Assembly: GCF_018403685.1 (NCBI RefSeq)
Contig: NZ_BOVK01000013.1
Location: 1-64,000 of the forward strand
Length of the DNA stretch: 64,000 bases
DNA from: Xylanibacillus composti
Lineage (GTDB): Bacteria; Bacillota; Bacilli; Paenibacillales; K13
Direction: 5' to 3'
The position numbers and the translations under genes were made by a program. Each line of letters opens with the position of its first letter. Positions within the stretch are counted from its first letter, which is position 1. The notes below the pieces were generated by a model. The model was not told the origin of the DNA. It saw nothing but the letters and a program-made list of their open reading frames with translations, and did not search any database. This document shows, piece after piece, positions 34,152-42,881 of the stretch.

Positions 34152-35640
34152 AAAGGCTACCCATCGGCCGCTTGTGCTGGCATCTGTTGTCATGGGGATG
34201 TTCATGGCGGCGATAGAGGGTACAATCATTGCCACGGCCATGCCCAGCATCGTTGCCGATCTGGGCGGATTTCACTTGTTCAGTTGGGCGTTCTCGATTT
34301 ATTTGCTGATGCAGGCTGTCACGATCCCGATCTATGGGAAGCTTGCCGACTTGTACGGAAGAAAGCCGGTCTTTGTCGGTGGAGTTGCTGTATTTCTGAT
34401 CGGGTCGCTGCTGTGCGGCTTCGCGCAGTCGATGACCCAGCTGATCGTATTTCGACTTATTCAGGGATTAGGCGCAGGCGCAGTGCAACCGATCGCCATG
34501 ACGATAGTAGGCGACATTTATTCACTGGAAGAGCGCGGGAAGATTCAGGGCTATTTGGCGAGCGTGTGGGGATTGAGCTCCATTATTGGTCCGGCGCTGG
34601 GCGGTTTTTTCGTGCAATACGCGCATTGGGCGTGGGTATTTTGGGTGAATGTGCCCGTAGGCCTCCTGGCGGCGGCAGGATTGATGCTGTTTCTGCGGGA
34701 AGATGTCGAGAAGAAAAAGCGGCAGCTTGATTTTCCGGGCTCGCTGCTTTTGTTTCTGCTGATTGGCTCGGCGATGGTCGTCTTCGTTCAGGGGGGCGTC
34801 AGGTGGCCCTGGTTCTCCACTCCCGTCCTGCTCCTCACTGTGTTTTTTCTCATCGCTTTTGTTCTCTTCATACAAGTCGAGCGAAGATCGCCGGAACCGG
34901 TTGTGCCGCTGGGCATGTGGAAGAAACGGACGATCGCGGTGGCCAATATCGGGTCTGTCCTGACAGGAGCGTTAATGATGGGCGTCTCGACATTTCTGCC
35001 GACCTACGTCCAAGGGGTTCTGGAAAAATCGCCAACGCAAGCCGGATTCGTGCTGGCGATGATGTCGATAGGCTGGCCGCTCGCTTCGACGATATCAGGT
35101 CGGCTCATGACCCGGACGGGCTTTCGGCCGCTTGCGCTTGTTGGCGGCGTGTTCCTGATCCTGGGGGCATTCGTCTTTCTGACGATGCGCGAGTCATTCG
35201 GGCCGTTCTGGCCGGCTGGCGGAGCCTTTCTTATTGGCGTTGGCATGGGCTTGGCGACGACCACGTTCGTCGTTGCCGTGCAGAATGCGGTGGAATGGCG
35301 GGAACGCGGGGCGGCTACTGCGTCGAATATGTTTGCGCGCATTGTCGGGACCACGATCGGTGCGTCGTTGCTCGGCGGTGTGCTGAACAATCGGCTGTCA
35401 GCTTATTTTCAAGCGAATCCTGTAGACGGAACGGTATTGGATATCGGGCTGGCCGATCAAATCCTGGACCCGGAGAAGCGGCAGGCGCTGGATACAGCGA
35501 TAACCGAAACAGTGCAAAACGGTCTGGTCATATCCCTTCACTCGGTATACACGGGGGTATTCGTACTGGCAATCTTGAGCATGATCAGCATGGCGTTATG
35601 GCCGCGCGGGGAAAAACGCAGGGCTGGAACGTCGGCCTAG
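34135..35640 (+). CDS. MFS drug exporter, DHA2 (EmrB/QacA) family
   Basis: 501-residue transporter with about 14 helices. MAAIEGTIIATAMPSIVADLGG is helix 1 with the membrane acidic residue, GKLADLYGRKPVFVGG is motif A, and GLSSIIGPALGGFFVQY is motif C. It probably exports lipophilic drugs by proton antiport. ATG 34135 matches the usual family N-terminus but lacks a ribosome site; the frame is open to 34045 inside the Dabb gene. Translation may depend on coupling to Dabb, whose stop lies 14 bp downstream of this start. Confidence 0.88.
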   Translation: MKARHKKATHRPLVLASVVMGMFMAAIEGTIIATAMPSIVADLGGFHLFSWAFSIYLLMQAVTIPIYGKLADLYGRKPVFVGGVAVFLIGSLLCGFAQSMTQLIVFRLIQGLGAGAVQPIAMTIVGDIYSLEERGKIQGYLASVWGLSSIIGPALGGFFVQYAHWAWVFWVNVPVGLLAAAGLMLFLREDVEKKKRQLDFPGSLLLFLLIGSAMVVFVQGGVRWPWFSTPVLLLTVFFLIAFVLFIQVERRSPEPVVPLGMWKKRTIAVANIGSVLTGALMMGVSTFLPTYVQGVLEKSPTQAGFVLAMMSIGWPLASTISGRLMTRTGFRPLALVGGVFLILGAFVFLTMRESFGPFWPAGGAFLIGVGMGLATTTFVVAVQNAVEWRERGAATASNMFARIVGTTIGASLLGGVLNNRLSAYFQANPVDGTVLDIGLADQILDPEKRQALDTAITETVQNGLVISLHSVYTGVFVLAILSMISMALWPRGEKRRAGTSA

Positions 35641-35667
35641 GCTAATGAAGGTTTAGGGGGGATAGGC

Positions 35668-36099
35668 ATGTACTATGTGAATATCGATCAAATCGAGAAA
35701 CGGCTGGACTTCTCGCAGCATGTCGGAACTGTGGCGCGGCGTCTTGCAGAGAATGCGGCTGACCCTGACCCGGTACTGGCTTTGTCCCGGGAACGGGTGC
35801 TGCAGCTGGCCATTGAATTGGTTACGGATGTCGGCTCTTATCTGATTGACGGTTTTATGATGCGGGATGCCGGAAGCTATGAGGACATCGTGGAAGTGCT
35901 GCAGGGCGAAGAAGTGCTGGATGATCGACTCGCGGAAGCGCTGGTGAACCTTGTGAAGTGGAGGAAGCCGCTGATGCAGCAATATATGGATTTGCCGCAG
36001 GAACAATTGAGCGGCCTGATTCCGCCGCTCGGGGAGCAGCTGCAGGCATTCGCCGAGCAAGTGCGGCAGTTTTTGCAGCGAAATAAGGATTTGTTGTAA
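35668..36099 (+). CDS. DUF86/HepT-like protein (YutE type)
   Basis: 143-residue helical protein. RVLQLAIELVTDVGSYLIDGFMM and GSYEDIVEVLQGEEVL are the DUF86 core. In HepT toxins this is followed by an RNxxxH active site; here the segment reads KWRKPLMQQY, so the His is replaced and RNase or toxin activity is unlikely. No MntA-like nucleotidyltransferase antitoxin gene is adjacent. Bacillus YutE proteins look similar in this respect, as far as I recall. GGGGGG lies before the ATG. Confidence 0.75.
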   Translation: MYYVNIDQIEKRLDFSQHVGTVARRLAENAADPDPVLALSRERVLQLAIELVTDVGSYLIDGFMMRDAGSYEDIVEVLQGEEVLDDRLAEALVNLVKWRKPLMQQYMDLPQEQLSGLIPPLGEQLQAFAEQVRQFLQRNKDLL

Positions 36100-36146
36100 A
36101 AGAATTGTTATAATAAAGGGAAATTAGGAATGATCGGGGTGTCTTC

Positions 36147-36587
36147 ATGGCTGATGCGCAGAGAATGAAAGAATGGGTGCAGTTGATGAGCGACAAAGGC
36201 TGGCGGGTTACGAATCAACGCAAGAGCTTGCTCGAGCTGTTCCTTTCTTCCGAGCGGTACTGGTCTCCGCTTGAAGTGTATGAGGAGATGAAGCGGGACT
36301 ATCCGGGTGTCAGCTACGATACGATCTATCGGAATCTGCGCTTGCTGAGCGAGCCGGATCTGGGCGTGTTGGAACAGTTCCATTTCCACGACGGCATGAA
36401 GTTTCGGGCACGCTGCGAGTCTCATCATCATCACCATATGATTTGCATGCAATGCGAAAAGACCATTCCCTTTGAATTTTGTCCACTCCCGTACGTCGGA
36501 CAACAACCAGGCTTCGAACCTGTTATGCACCGCTTTGAAATTTACGGCTATTGCGGAAACTGTCAGGGAGCCGAACAGAAAAAGTAA
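36147..36587 (+). CDS. Fur-family regulator, probably Zur-like
   Basis: 146-residue metalloregulator. The winged helix (RVTNQRKSLLELFLSSERYWSPLEVYEEM, then VSYDTIYRNLRLL) precedes the dimerisation domain with a structural zinc site formed by two CxxC pairs (Cys100/103 and Cys136/139). The run of five His before MICMQCEKTIPFEFCPLP resembles zinc-sensing Zur proteins more than PerR or Fur. Expected role: repression of zinc uptake. It stands alone between the YutE-like gene and a terminator; a TATAAT occurs at 36109-36114 without a clear -35. Confidence 0.82.
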   Translation: MADAQRMKEWVQLMSDKGWRVTNQRKSLLELFLSSERYWSPLEVYEEMKRDYPGVSYDTIYRNLRLLSEPDLGVLEQFHFHDGMKFRARCESHHHHHMICMQCEKTIPFEFCPLPYVGQQPGFEPVMHRFEIYGYCGNCQGAEQKK

Positions 36588-36592
36588 TCGTT

Positions 36593-36637
36593 AAGCTGGT
36601 CTATCCAGTCGAGTGCCGACTGTTCGGCCAGCTTTTT
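36593..36637 (+). terminator. Terminator of the Zur-like gene
   Basis: AAGCTGG (36593-36599) pairs with CCAGCTT (36628-36634), with an inner AGTC/GACT pair, followed by a T run. Six bases after the stop codon. Confidence 0.8.
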
Positions 36638-36745
36638 GGCATGCCGCCTTTTTTGGATGCCTCCTTCTGACCCGCCGGTTCCATTCTCCCAATTTACACG
36701 GCATGTTCACTAAGCTACAATAGGAGATAGTAAAGGGTGATGGAG

Positions 36746-37381
36746 ATGCGGCAACCGGATGTGTCGACAAAACAGACGATATTGCATATTTTGAAAACAC
36801 AAGGAGCGCACAGCGTCGGAGAACTGGCGGTGCAGCTGGGTGTAACCGAGATGGCAGTGAGACGGCATATCCAGTCGTTGGAAAAGGACGGTTTCCTCCA
36901 GTCGGCGGCAGTCAAGCTGCCGAAAGGCAGACCGCTCCATCGCTATATGCTTGCTCCGGAAGCGGATAAGCTCTTCCCGAAAAATTACAACGTGCTCGCG
37001 CTTGATCTGCTCGAAGAGCTGGAACAGGAAGACAGTGCGATGGTGGAGCGCTTGTTCGAACGGCGCAAAGCCCGTCTGGCCGAGCGGTATACCGAGCGCA
37101 TGAAGGGCAAGACCCTGTCCGAAAAGGTCACTCTGCTTGCGCAAATCCAAGATGAATCCGGTTATATGGTTCGGGTTCACCCTGATGAAGAGGGCGGATA
37201 TACGCTGGTTGAGCATAATTGTCCGATCTCGCATGTAGCCTATCGTTATCAGCAAGCTTGCCGCTGTGAGCTCCAGCTGTTTCGGCAGCTGCTGGACAGC
37301 GAGGTGGAACGGACCGAATGTCTGGCGAAGGGCGGGCAGAAATGCAGCTACCAAATTCGTCCGCGCCGAGTGAACACTTGA
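36746..37381 (+). CDS. SufR-like HTH regulator with C-terminal cysteine cluster
   Basis: 211-residue regulator. The DNA-binding part reads KQTILHILKTQGAHSVGELAVQLGVTEMAVRRHIQSLEKDGFL. The C-terminal domain resembles SufR: NCPISHVAYRYQQACRCELQ and VERTECLAKGGQKCSYQI, providing Cys159, 172, 174, 192 and 200 as possible Fe-S ligands. By analogy it could sense Fe-S cluster status; target genes are not evident here, since no suf genes lie in the window. Start ATG 36746 has AAAGGGTG upstream; GTG 36737 and ATG 36740 are close alternatives. Confidence 0.75.
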   Translation: MRQPDVSTKQTILHILKTQGAHSVGELAVQLGVTEMAVRRHIQSLEKDGFLQSAAVKLPKGRPLHRYMLAPEADKLFPKNYNVLALDLLEELEQEDSAMVERLFERRKARLAERYTERMKGKTLSEKVTLLAQIQDESGYMVRVHPDEEGGYTLVEHNCPISHVAYRYQQACRCELQLFRQLLDSEVERTECLAKGGQKCSYQIRPRRVNT

Positions 37382-37403
37382 AGCGTCCCATACGATTCCA
37401 AAT

Positions 37404-37449
37404 AAAAAGCTGTCCCCCAGTTATTTCTGAACTTGGGAGGCAGCTTTTT
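37404..37449. terminator. Bidirectional terminator between the SufR-like gene and the germination operon
   Basis: AAAAAGCTG (37404-37412) and the facing CAGCTTTTT (37441-37449), with CCCCAGTT/AACTTGGG inside, form a long stem flanked by A and T runs. Confidence 0.85.
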
Positions 37450-37528
37450 CTATTTGGTATTCTCTCGTTTAGTTCCCGCGATTCTGGAGAACACTAGGGA
37501 AACAACACTGGAATCGGAGCGTGAGTAT

Positions 37529-39100
37529 ATGTTGTTCGGCATGCTGCGGCGTCTAACTCATCATTGGTTCACCAGCCAGCATCGGAAATCGGTTCCGCCC
37601 GGCACGTCAGATGATCTGCGGTTGTATGCGAATGCGGAAACGAATGTGCAATATATTCGCGACCTGCTTCGTCATCCTGTCGATCTGGTCGTTCGCAGGT
37701 TTCCGCTAACGTCAAACTCTGCCCTGACAATCTTGTATATGGAAGGATTGGCCGACACCGAGAGGATTGAACAGTTTGTATTGGAGCCTCTTAAGGATTA
37801 TGCGCTCCATGGACACTTCCGTCACAATGCTGCAGGGCTGGCTGAACAATTGCCTGAATTGCTCGCGGCAGGTCAGGTCAGTCGCGAAAGCTGTTTGCCT
37901 CAGCTTGTCAACAAGCTGCTATCCGGCAGCTGTCTGCTATTCGCAGACGGCTGGACAGGAGCGATGGTTGCGGATTTCAAGGGAGGCCCTTATCGCAGCG
38001 TAGACGAGCCTGCCAGCGAAGCAATGATACGCGGCCCGCGCACGGGGTTTATCGAAAATATTACGACCAATATAGCGCTGCTTCGCAGAATAGTGGTAGA
38101 TCCCAATCTGCGGCTCGATTCCTATGTCATCGGCAAGCGCTCGAAGACACGCGTCGTTCTTGCTTATGTAGACGGTGTAGTGCCCCCTGACCTTGTTGCC
38201 GAAGTGAAACGGAGGCTGGATTCATTCTCGCTTGATACTGTACCGGAGAGCGGAGCCATCGAGCAACTGATTCAGGACAGCTTCCTTTCGCCTTTTCCCC
38301 AAATTCGCCATACCGAGAGGCCCGACAAGGTAAGCGCGAATTTGTATCAGGGCAAGGTAGCGATCTTTATTGACGGCACGCCGTTTGTGCTTCTCCTGCC
38401 GATCACGTTTGGCTCCGAGTTGCATTCCACAGAAGACTACAACGAGCGCTGGATGATTTCCACGCTTATTCGCATTCTCCGTTACATCTGCGCATTTATC
38501 GCGGTGTTTTTGCCGGGGTTGTATATTGCGCTTGTTGAGTATCACCCTGGCATGATTCCCTCGAAGCTTGCCTTCTCCATTGCGGGCGCCAGGGAGGGTG
38601 TGCCTTTCCCAGCTGTAGTCGAAGCCTTCTTCATGGAGGTGACGCTGGAAATATTGCGTGAAGCCGGCGTCCGTATGCCTAAGCAGCTCGGTCAAACGAT
38701 TGGCATCGTCGGGGGGTTGGTAATCGGGGAGGCGGCTGTCATGGCCGGCGTAGTCAGTCCATTCATGGTTATCATCGTTGCCGTCACCGCGATCTCCACG
38801 TTTGCCCTGCCGAACTACAGCTTCGGCATCTCCTTGCGGATCATTCGTTTTGCCGTCATGATAGGCGCTGCCATCTTTGGCTTTTATGGGCTTGTACTGG
38901 TCTACATTATGGTGAATATTCACGTTACGAATCTGAAAAGTTTCGGCTTGCCTTATACTGCCCCATTCTCGCCGACTTTCCCGGGAGACTGGAAGGACCT
39001 CGTCCTGCGTGCGCCCTATACGACCATGCAAGAGCGGCCGGACATGAACAATACGGCGGACAAGGTGAAGCAAAAAACCAACAAAGGTGAGAAGCAATGA
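37529..39100 (+). CDS. Spore germination protein GerA family (GerXA)
   Basis: 523-residue A subunit of a germinant receptor in the inner spore membrane. The N-terminal soluble half includes DLVVRRFPLTSNSALTILYMEGLAD and GWTGAMVADFKGGPYRSVDEPASEAMIRGPRTGFIENITTNIALLRR, the diagnostic GerA segment; the C-terminal half has about five helices. ATG 37529 has CGGAG nine bases upstream; the longer frame from 37433 would begin in the terminator. The gene overlaps the B subunit by four bases. Expression is expected in the forespore under sigma-G, but I could not read a clear sigma-G promoter. Confidence 0.92.
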   Translation: MLFGMLRRLTHHWFTSQHRKSVPPGTSDDLRLYANAETNVQYIRDLLRHPVDLVVRRFPLTSNSALTILYMEGLADTERIEQFVLEPLKDYALHGHFRHNAAGLAEQLPELLAAGQVSRESCLPQLVNKLLSGSCLLFADGWTGAMVADFKGGPYRSVDEPASEAMIRGPRTGFIENITTNIALLRRIVVDPNLRLDSYVIGKRSKTRVVLAYVDGVVPPDLVAEVKRRLDSFSLDTVPESGAIEQLIQDSFLSPFPQIRHTERPDKVSANLYQGKVAIFIDGTPFVLLLPITFGSELHSTEDYNERWMISTLIRILRYICAFIAVFLPGLYIALVEYHPGMIPSKLAFSIAGAREGVPFPAVVEAFFMEVTLEILREAGVRMPKQLGQTIGIVGGLVIGEAAVMAGVVSPFMVIIVAVTAISTFALPNYSFGISLRIIRFAVMIGAAIFGFYGLVLVYIMVNIHVTNLKSFGLPYTAPFSPTFPGDWKDLVLRAPYTTMQERPDMNNTADKVKQKTNKGEKQ

Positions 39101-40221
39101 AAAATGCCTATCCGTATTCCGATGAACTGGTATCCGAGAGGGAGTATATGGTGGCGATTCCTGCGTTTACGATTGGGGTAAGCATTTTGTCGTTGCCGCG
39201 TATCCTGGCCACGCATACGTATGCGTTCGACGGCTGGATGCCCTTGCTGAGCGCCGGCTTGTTCTTCATGGCCTGCGGCTGGCTTGCGGCGCGCCTTGTA
39301 CAGAAGTTCCCGGGCATGACGTTCCATGAATACGGCTCGAGGCTCGTCACGCGTCCCATTTCCGCTGTTCTGACCTTTGTAATGGGGGTGACATTCGCCT
39401 CTCTCGTTGCCTACGAAGTCCGGGTGCTGAGCATGATCTCCAAGCTCTATTTGTTTGACCGGACCCCGATTGAGGCCATCGCTTTGGTTTTTTTGCTTGT
39501 GGTCATCTATGCGGTAGCAGGGAGCCGGGCAGCATTGTTCCGGATCAACACGTTGTTTTTGCCGATCGTGCTGCTCTTTACTTTGATTGTGCAGCTGGCC
39601 AACCTGAAGTACCTGGACATCGGTGAAATCAAGCCCTTCTTTCAGACTCCCGCTCCCTCGCTGTTGAAGGCCGCCTTCTTTTCATCGGGGGCTTTTGTCG
39701 GCTATATCATATTGCTGCAATATGCTTCCAGTGTGCGCAATCCGACTCATTTGCCCAAGCATACACTTGTCGGCATGGCTGTGCCGGTCGTGCTCTATCT
39801 GATCATTTATTTCTTTGTCGTCTCTACATTCGGGCAAGGAGCATTGCGAAATATTGCATTCCCGACAATCGAAACGGCGAAGGAAGTAGAGCTGCCGGGA
39901 GGATTTTTCGAACGCTTCGAGTCTATCTACTTCACGGTCTGGACGATGACGATATTCAGCACAGCGGCGATGGCCTACGATCTGGCTATCCTATCGCTCT
40001 CTTCCGTATTCAAGCGTGTGTCCAAAATGAGATGGATCTACATATTGTCTCCTCTCATTATGCTATTGGCCATGGTGCCCAATAACAATATGGAGGTGGA
40101 ACAATGGGGGACTATTTACATTGTGATAGGAATCATATACGGGGTGATCGTTCCAATTATGTATCTAATCATGGCCCGTCTCAGGAAGGCAGGCGCAGGC
40201 TCAAGCCGGCAGGGCTGCTAG
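39097..40221 (+). CDS. Spore germination permease-like protein GerB family (GerXB)
   Basis: 374-residue membrane protein of the APC-like spore germination permease family with about ten helices, the B subunit that carries the germinant-binding pocket. Characteristic are an N-terminal SEREYMVAIPAFTIGVSILSLPR and a C-terminal stretch ending in basic residues. It begins within the stop of the A subunit gene (ATGA) and its last 118 bp contain the start of the C subunit gene, so translation of the three is probably coupled. Confidence 0.92.
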   Translation: MKNAYPYSDELVSEREYMVAIPAFTIGVSILSLPRILATHTYAFDGWMPLLSAGLFFMACGWLAARLVQKFPGMTFHEYGSRLVTRPISAVLTFVMGVTFASLVAYEVRVLSMISKLYLFDRTPIEAIALVFLLVVIYAVAGSRAALFRINTLFLPIVLLFTLIVQLANLKYLDIGEIKPFFQTPAPSLLKAAFFSSGAFVGYIILLQYASSVRNPTHLPKHTLVGMAVPVVLYLIIYFFVVSTFGQGALRNIAFPTIETAKEVELPGGFFERFESIYFTVWTMTIFSTAAMAYDLAILSLSSVFKRVSKMRWIYILSPLIMLLAMVPNNNMEVEQWGTIYIVIGIIYGVIVPIMYLIMARLRKAGAGSSRQGC

Positions 40222-41417
40222 GTATGCTGGTTGCATGCGCGCTTATAACAAGCGGCTGCTGGGACCGGATAGAAATAGAGGAGCGGGGATTTGTCATTGG
40301 CGTGGCGATTGATTTCCCTAAGAGCGGGCAGGCTGAGGACCGCGCCGATAAGGAAGCGGGGAACAAGGCCAAGGGACCTGAACGCTTTGCGCTCACACAG
40401 CAGCTTGTTGTGCCCGGGGCGCTGGCTGGAGAAGGAGCCGGGCAAGGAGGCGATGGAGGGGGCAAAGCTTATATGAACATGACGAGCGAAGGGGACACCA
40501 TCTTGGAGATGATCCGGTCGACCGCGGCCCGGACAAGCCGATCTCCCTTCTATGAGCATATCAAGATTATTATTGTGTCGGAGGAAGTAGCCAAATCTGA
40601 GTACTTCGCTTCCACGCTGGACTATTTCATCCGCTATCCAGAAATGCGGCGCGGCACAAAGCTGTTTGTTTCCAGGGGAGATGCGCGCAAGGTGCTGGAG
40701 GTAGAACCGACGAACGAGAAGCTGCCCGCCATGTATATCGATTCCATTTCCAAGAACGATTATCGGAACGCGCGCATGCAGCCGCCGGTTCGTATCGGGG
40801 AAGTGCATGATAAGCTGCTGGAGAATGAGCCCTTCCTGATTCCGCGCATCAATGCCGACATGAACGAGGTAAAGATTGCGGGCAATTCCGTATTCCGCGA
40901 TGGCCGACTGGCAGGATTTCTTGGCGAGGAGGAAACGGAAGGGCTGAATTTTTTGAATGGCCAGCTGCATGGCGGGATTTTGGAATTTGAGATCGAGGGA
41001 GGGATTGCTGTGATGGCTGTAACCTGGGTGAAGCCGTATATTCAAGCAGTCATTGAAGCAGGAAGACCCGTATCCTTCACCATACGGATGCAGGTGGAGG
41101 GGAATTTGCACGAAACGCTGAAGCCCCTTTCCTTGGAGGAGTCGCGCATGTACGAACAGATCGAGAAGGAGGCTGAGCAGGAGGTTATACGCCTGTGCGA
41201 GCTGGCTGTGAAGAAGCTGCAGAACGAGTTTGCCGCAGACGTAATCGGCTTGGGGAAATGGCTCAAAACCGAACGGCCTAAGGTGTGGAATGCGGTGAAA
41301 TCGGAATGGAATGGAGAGGGAGGCATGTTCAGTCAAGTAAGCATTAACATCGAACCGGAAATAGATCTCCGCAATATTGGTTCTGTGTTGGACTCTTCAC
41401 GCATGCATGCGGAATAG
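40104..41417 (+). CDS. Ger(x)C-family spore germination lipoprotein (GerXC)
   Basis: 437-residue C subunit. The hydrophobic segment LLGMLVACALITSGC with the lipobox Cys, then WDRIEIEERGFVIGVAID, is the GerC signature; the C-terminal domain includes VTWVKPYIQAVIEAG-like segments and PEIDLRNIGSVLDS at the end. ATG 40104 has a strong GGAGGTG site, lies 118 bp inside the B gene and adds a 35-residue hydrophilic leader before the signal helix; there is no in-frame ATG, GTG or TTG between it and the signal helix. The protein should be lipid-anchored at the outer face of the inner spore membrane. Confidence 0.9.
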   Translation: MGDYLHCDRNHIRGDRSNYVSNHGPSQEGRRRLKPAGLLGMLVACALITSGCWDRIEIEERGFVIGVAIDFPKSGQAEDRADKEAGNKAKGPERFALTQQLVVPGALAGEGAGQGGDGGGKAYMNMTSEGDTILEMIRSTAARTSRSPFYEHIKIIIVSEEVAKSEYFASTLDYFIRYPEMRRGTKLFVSRGDARKVLEVEPTNEKLPAMYIDSISKNDYRNARMQPPVRIGEVHDKLLENEPFLIPRINADMNEVKIAGNSVFRDGRLAGFLGEEETEGLNFLNGQLHGGILEFEIEGGIAVMAVTWVKPYIQAVIEAGRPVSFTIRMQVEGNLHETLKPLSLEESRMYEQIEKEAEQEVIRLCELAVKKLQNEFAADVIGLGKWLKTERPKVWNAVKSEWNGEGGMFSQVSINIEPEIDLRNIGSVLDSSRMHAE

Positions 41418-41447
41418 TCAGGCTTTCATACGAAAGGAGGATGCATC

Positions 41448-41588
41448 ATGCGGTTATGGCTGGCCGATCATATCCCATCGGGCGCCACGTTTGTTTGTGC
41501 GGCGCTCAGCTTGTTCGTTCCTTGGTTGATCGTTAAAATTTTTGCCGCCTTGCACCGCCGGGCAGATCCGCCGTGGAAAAAAACTTGA
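41448..41588 (+). CDS. 46-residue single-helix membrane peptide after gerXC
   Basis: A short gene with a perfect AAAGGAGG (41433-41440) and seven-base spacing to ATG 41448. The product has one hydrophobic helix (GATFVCAALSLFVPWLIVKIFAAL) and a basic tail with HRRADPP. It begins 30 bp after the gerXC stop, so it is likely co-transcribed with the germination operon. Small D-subunit-like genes accompany some ger operons, but those I know are longer with two helices; this one I do not recognise. Confidence 0.65.
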   Translation: MRLWLADHIPSGATFVCAALSLFVPWLIVKIFAALHRRADPPWKKT

Positions 41589-41599
41589 GCAATCGCATT

Positions 41600-41629
41600 T
41601 TGGTTGTGTCAGGACGAGTGTGCTATACT
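41600..41629 (+). promoter_or_regulatory. Candidate promoter of the ytxG-ytxH pair
   Basis: TTGGTT (41600-41605) and TATACT (41624-41629) are 18 bp apart, 70 bp before the first start codon. Confidence 0.55.
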
Positions 41630-41698
41630 TACAATACAATATGGCAACTGGGCGTATGCCCGTAAGCGTCGCGAATCCCCGACGGAAGAGGTGATGCG

Positions 41699-42208
41699 TT
41701 GGTGTGGGAAATCAGTGTAGTCGTAATAGCGGCCGCTTTTGTCGTACTCACAGTCTATTTGATCGCAACGCTGCGAACAGCACGAGCGTCGATGCTGCAG
41801 ATGAGTCAAACGGTACGGCAAATGGAGCAAAGGGTGGAAGAGATCAGCGGCGAAGCGCAGCAGCTGCTGAAGCACTCTCGTGAAATGACGGCCGATCTTC
41901 AGGACAAGGTGAAGAGTCTGGACAGCATGTTTGCCACTGCGAAGCAACTGGGGAACTCCATGAAGCAAGTAAGCAGCGCAGTGGAGCAGGCAGGGGATGC
42001 GGTGCATGAGATTACCTCGTCTGTGAAGCAAGTATCCGCTGCTGTATCGCACAACGTGACGAGCAAGGTTCAGCGCGCGGCGTCCTCGAGCAACAGCACA
42101 ATCGATACGGCGATTGCCTTTTTGACATCGGGGCTTCAGCTGTGGAACAACCTGAAAGAGTCAAAAATGAGAGGAGAGGAACAGCATGACGGAAAAGAAC
42201 AACAATAG
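41699..42208 (+). CDS. DUF948 protein (YtxG-like)
   Basis: 169-residue protein with one N-terminal helix (ISVVVIAAAFVVLTVYLIATL) and a long coiled-coil-like stretch of heptads typical of DUF948. The homologous B. subtilis ytxG belongs to a general stress operon with ytxH. Start TTG 41699 with GAGGTGAT upstream; GTG 41702 is equally possible. The 3' end overlaps ytxH by 23 bp. Confidence 0.82.
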   Translation: MVWEISVVVIAAAFVVLTVYLIATLRTARASMLQMSQTVRQMEQRVEEISGEAQQLLKHSREMTADLQDKVKSLDSMFATAKQLGNSMKQVSSAVEQAGDAVHEITSSVKQVSAAVSHNVTSKVQRAASSSNSTIDTAIAFLTSGLQLWNNLKESKMRGEEQHDGKEQQ

Positions 42209-42587
42209 CCAATCGTTCAGCGGCAAGCATTTCGCGGCTGGCGCAATTCTTGGCGCTCTCGTAGGAGCGGCAACCGCGCTTTTGCTGGCGCCGAAGTCGG
42301 GCAAGGAGCTGCGCGGCGATATTGCGGAGGGCTACCATCAAGTAAGCGAGAAAACGCATCAAGTCGCTGACACGGTAGGCAAAAAGTCGCGTGAAGTATA
42401 TGGAACAGTCAGCCAGAAGGGGCAAGAATGGGCGGGCAAAGCCAGGGATACAGCAGAAGATTTGAAGACATGGGTGCAAGCTCGCCGCAATCCAGCTGCC
42501 GAAGCGAGCGAAACGGAGACTTTGGATGCACAGGCGGAAATCGCCGCAGCAAGCGAGTCCGCACAGGAAGAAGGTCAGAATAACTGA
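42186..42587 (+). CDS. YtxH-like protein
   Basis: 133-residue protein with the YtxH motif AGAILGALVGAATALLLAPKSGKELR near the N-terminus, a glycine-rich membrane helix followed by an amphipathic helical region with KTHQVADTVGKKSREVYGTV, and a Glu/Ala-rich tail. Such proteins are stress-induced and of unknown mechanism. Start overlaps the upstream gene, with GAGAGGA as ribosome site. A terminator follows. Confidence 0.85.
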   Translation: MTEKNNNSQSFSGKHFAAGAILGALVGAATALLLAPKSGKELRGDIAEGYHQVSEKTHQVADTVGKKSREVYGTVSQKGQEWAGKARDTAEDLKTWVQARRNPAAEASETETLDAQAEIAAASESAQEEGQNN

Positions 42588-42619
42588 TCCTGCATGACAC
42601 CGTCATCTCGCATACATCA

Positions 42620-42665
42620 AGGCTGCCTCTAGCGTCGCGAATCGACTTGGGGGCAGCTTTTTTCT
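42620..42665 (+). terminator. Terminator of the ytxG-ytxH operon
   Basis: GGCTGCC (42621-42627) with the facing GGGGCAGC (ending 42657) and an inner tagcgtcgc/cgac element, followed by seven T. Confidence 0.8.
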
Positions 42666-42881
42666 ATGGTTTCTTGAAGCTCTTGCGAAACTCGGCGGAC
42701 GGACCTATTCCGCTTTTGATCAGCCGCGGCATCAGCAATCCTGCTGCCTGCTGCCAGACCGGCTCTGGCTCTGTCAAGCTAAAGCCGCGTCACTTGTCCG
42801 GCGAACCGGCTCGTGGGATAATAAGAAAAAAAAGAGAGAGACCGCTGCTATATTAGTAGACAGAAAGGAGGCGGGAGATTG

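Noticed and set aside
35668-36099. HepT/MntA toxin-antitoxin module
   Set aside because: The catalytic His is missing and no nucleotidyltransferase partner is adjacent.
37433-37528. N-terminal extension of the GerA-like protein
   Set aside because: The frame is open, but it begins in the 3' arm of a strong terminator; ATG 37529 has a ribosome site.
42647-42856. 69-codon frame between ytxH and bdbC
   Set aside because: It begins in the terminator stem and has no ribosome site or domain.
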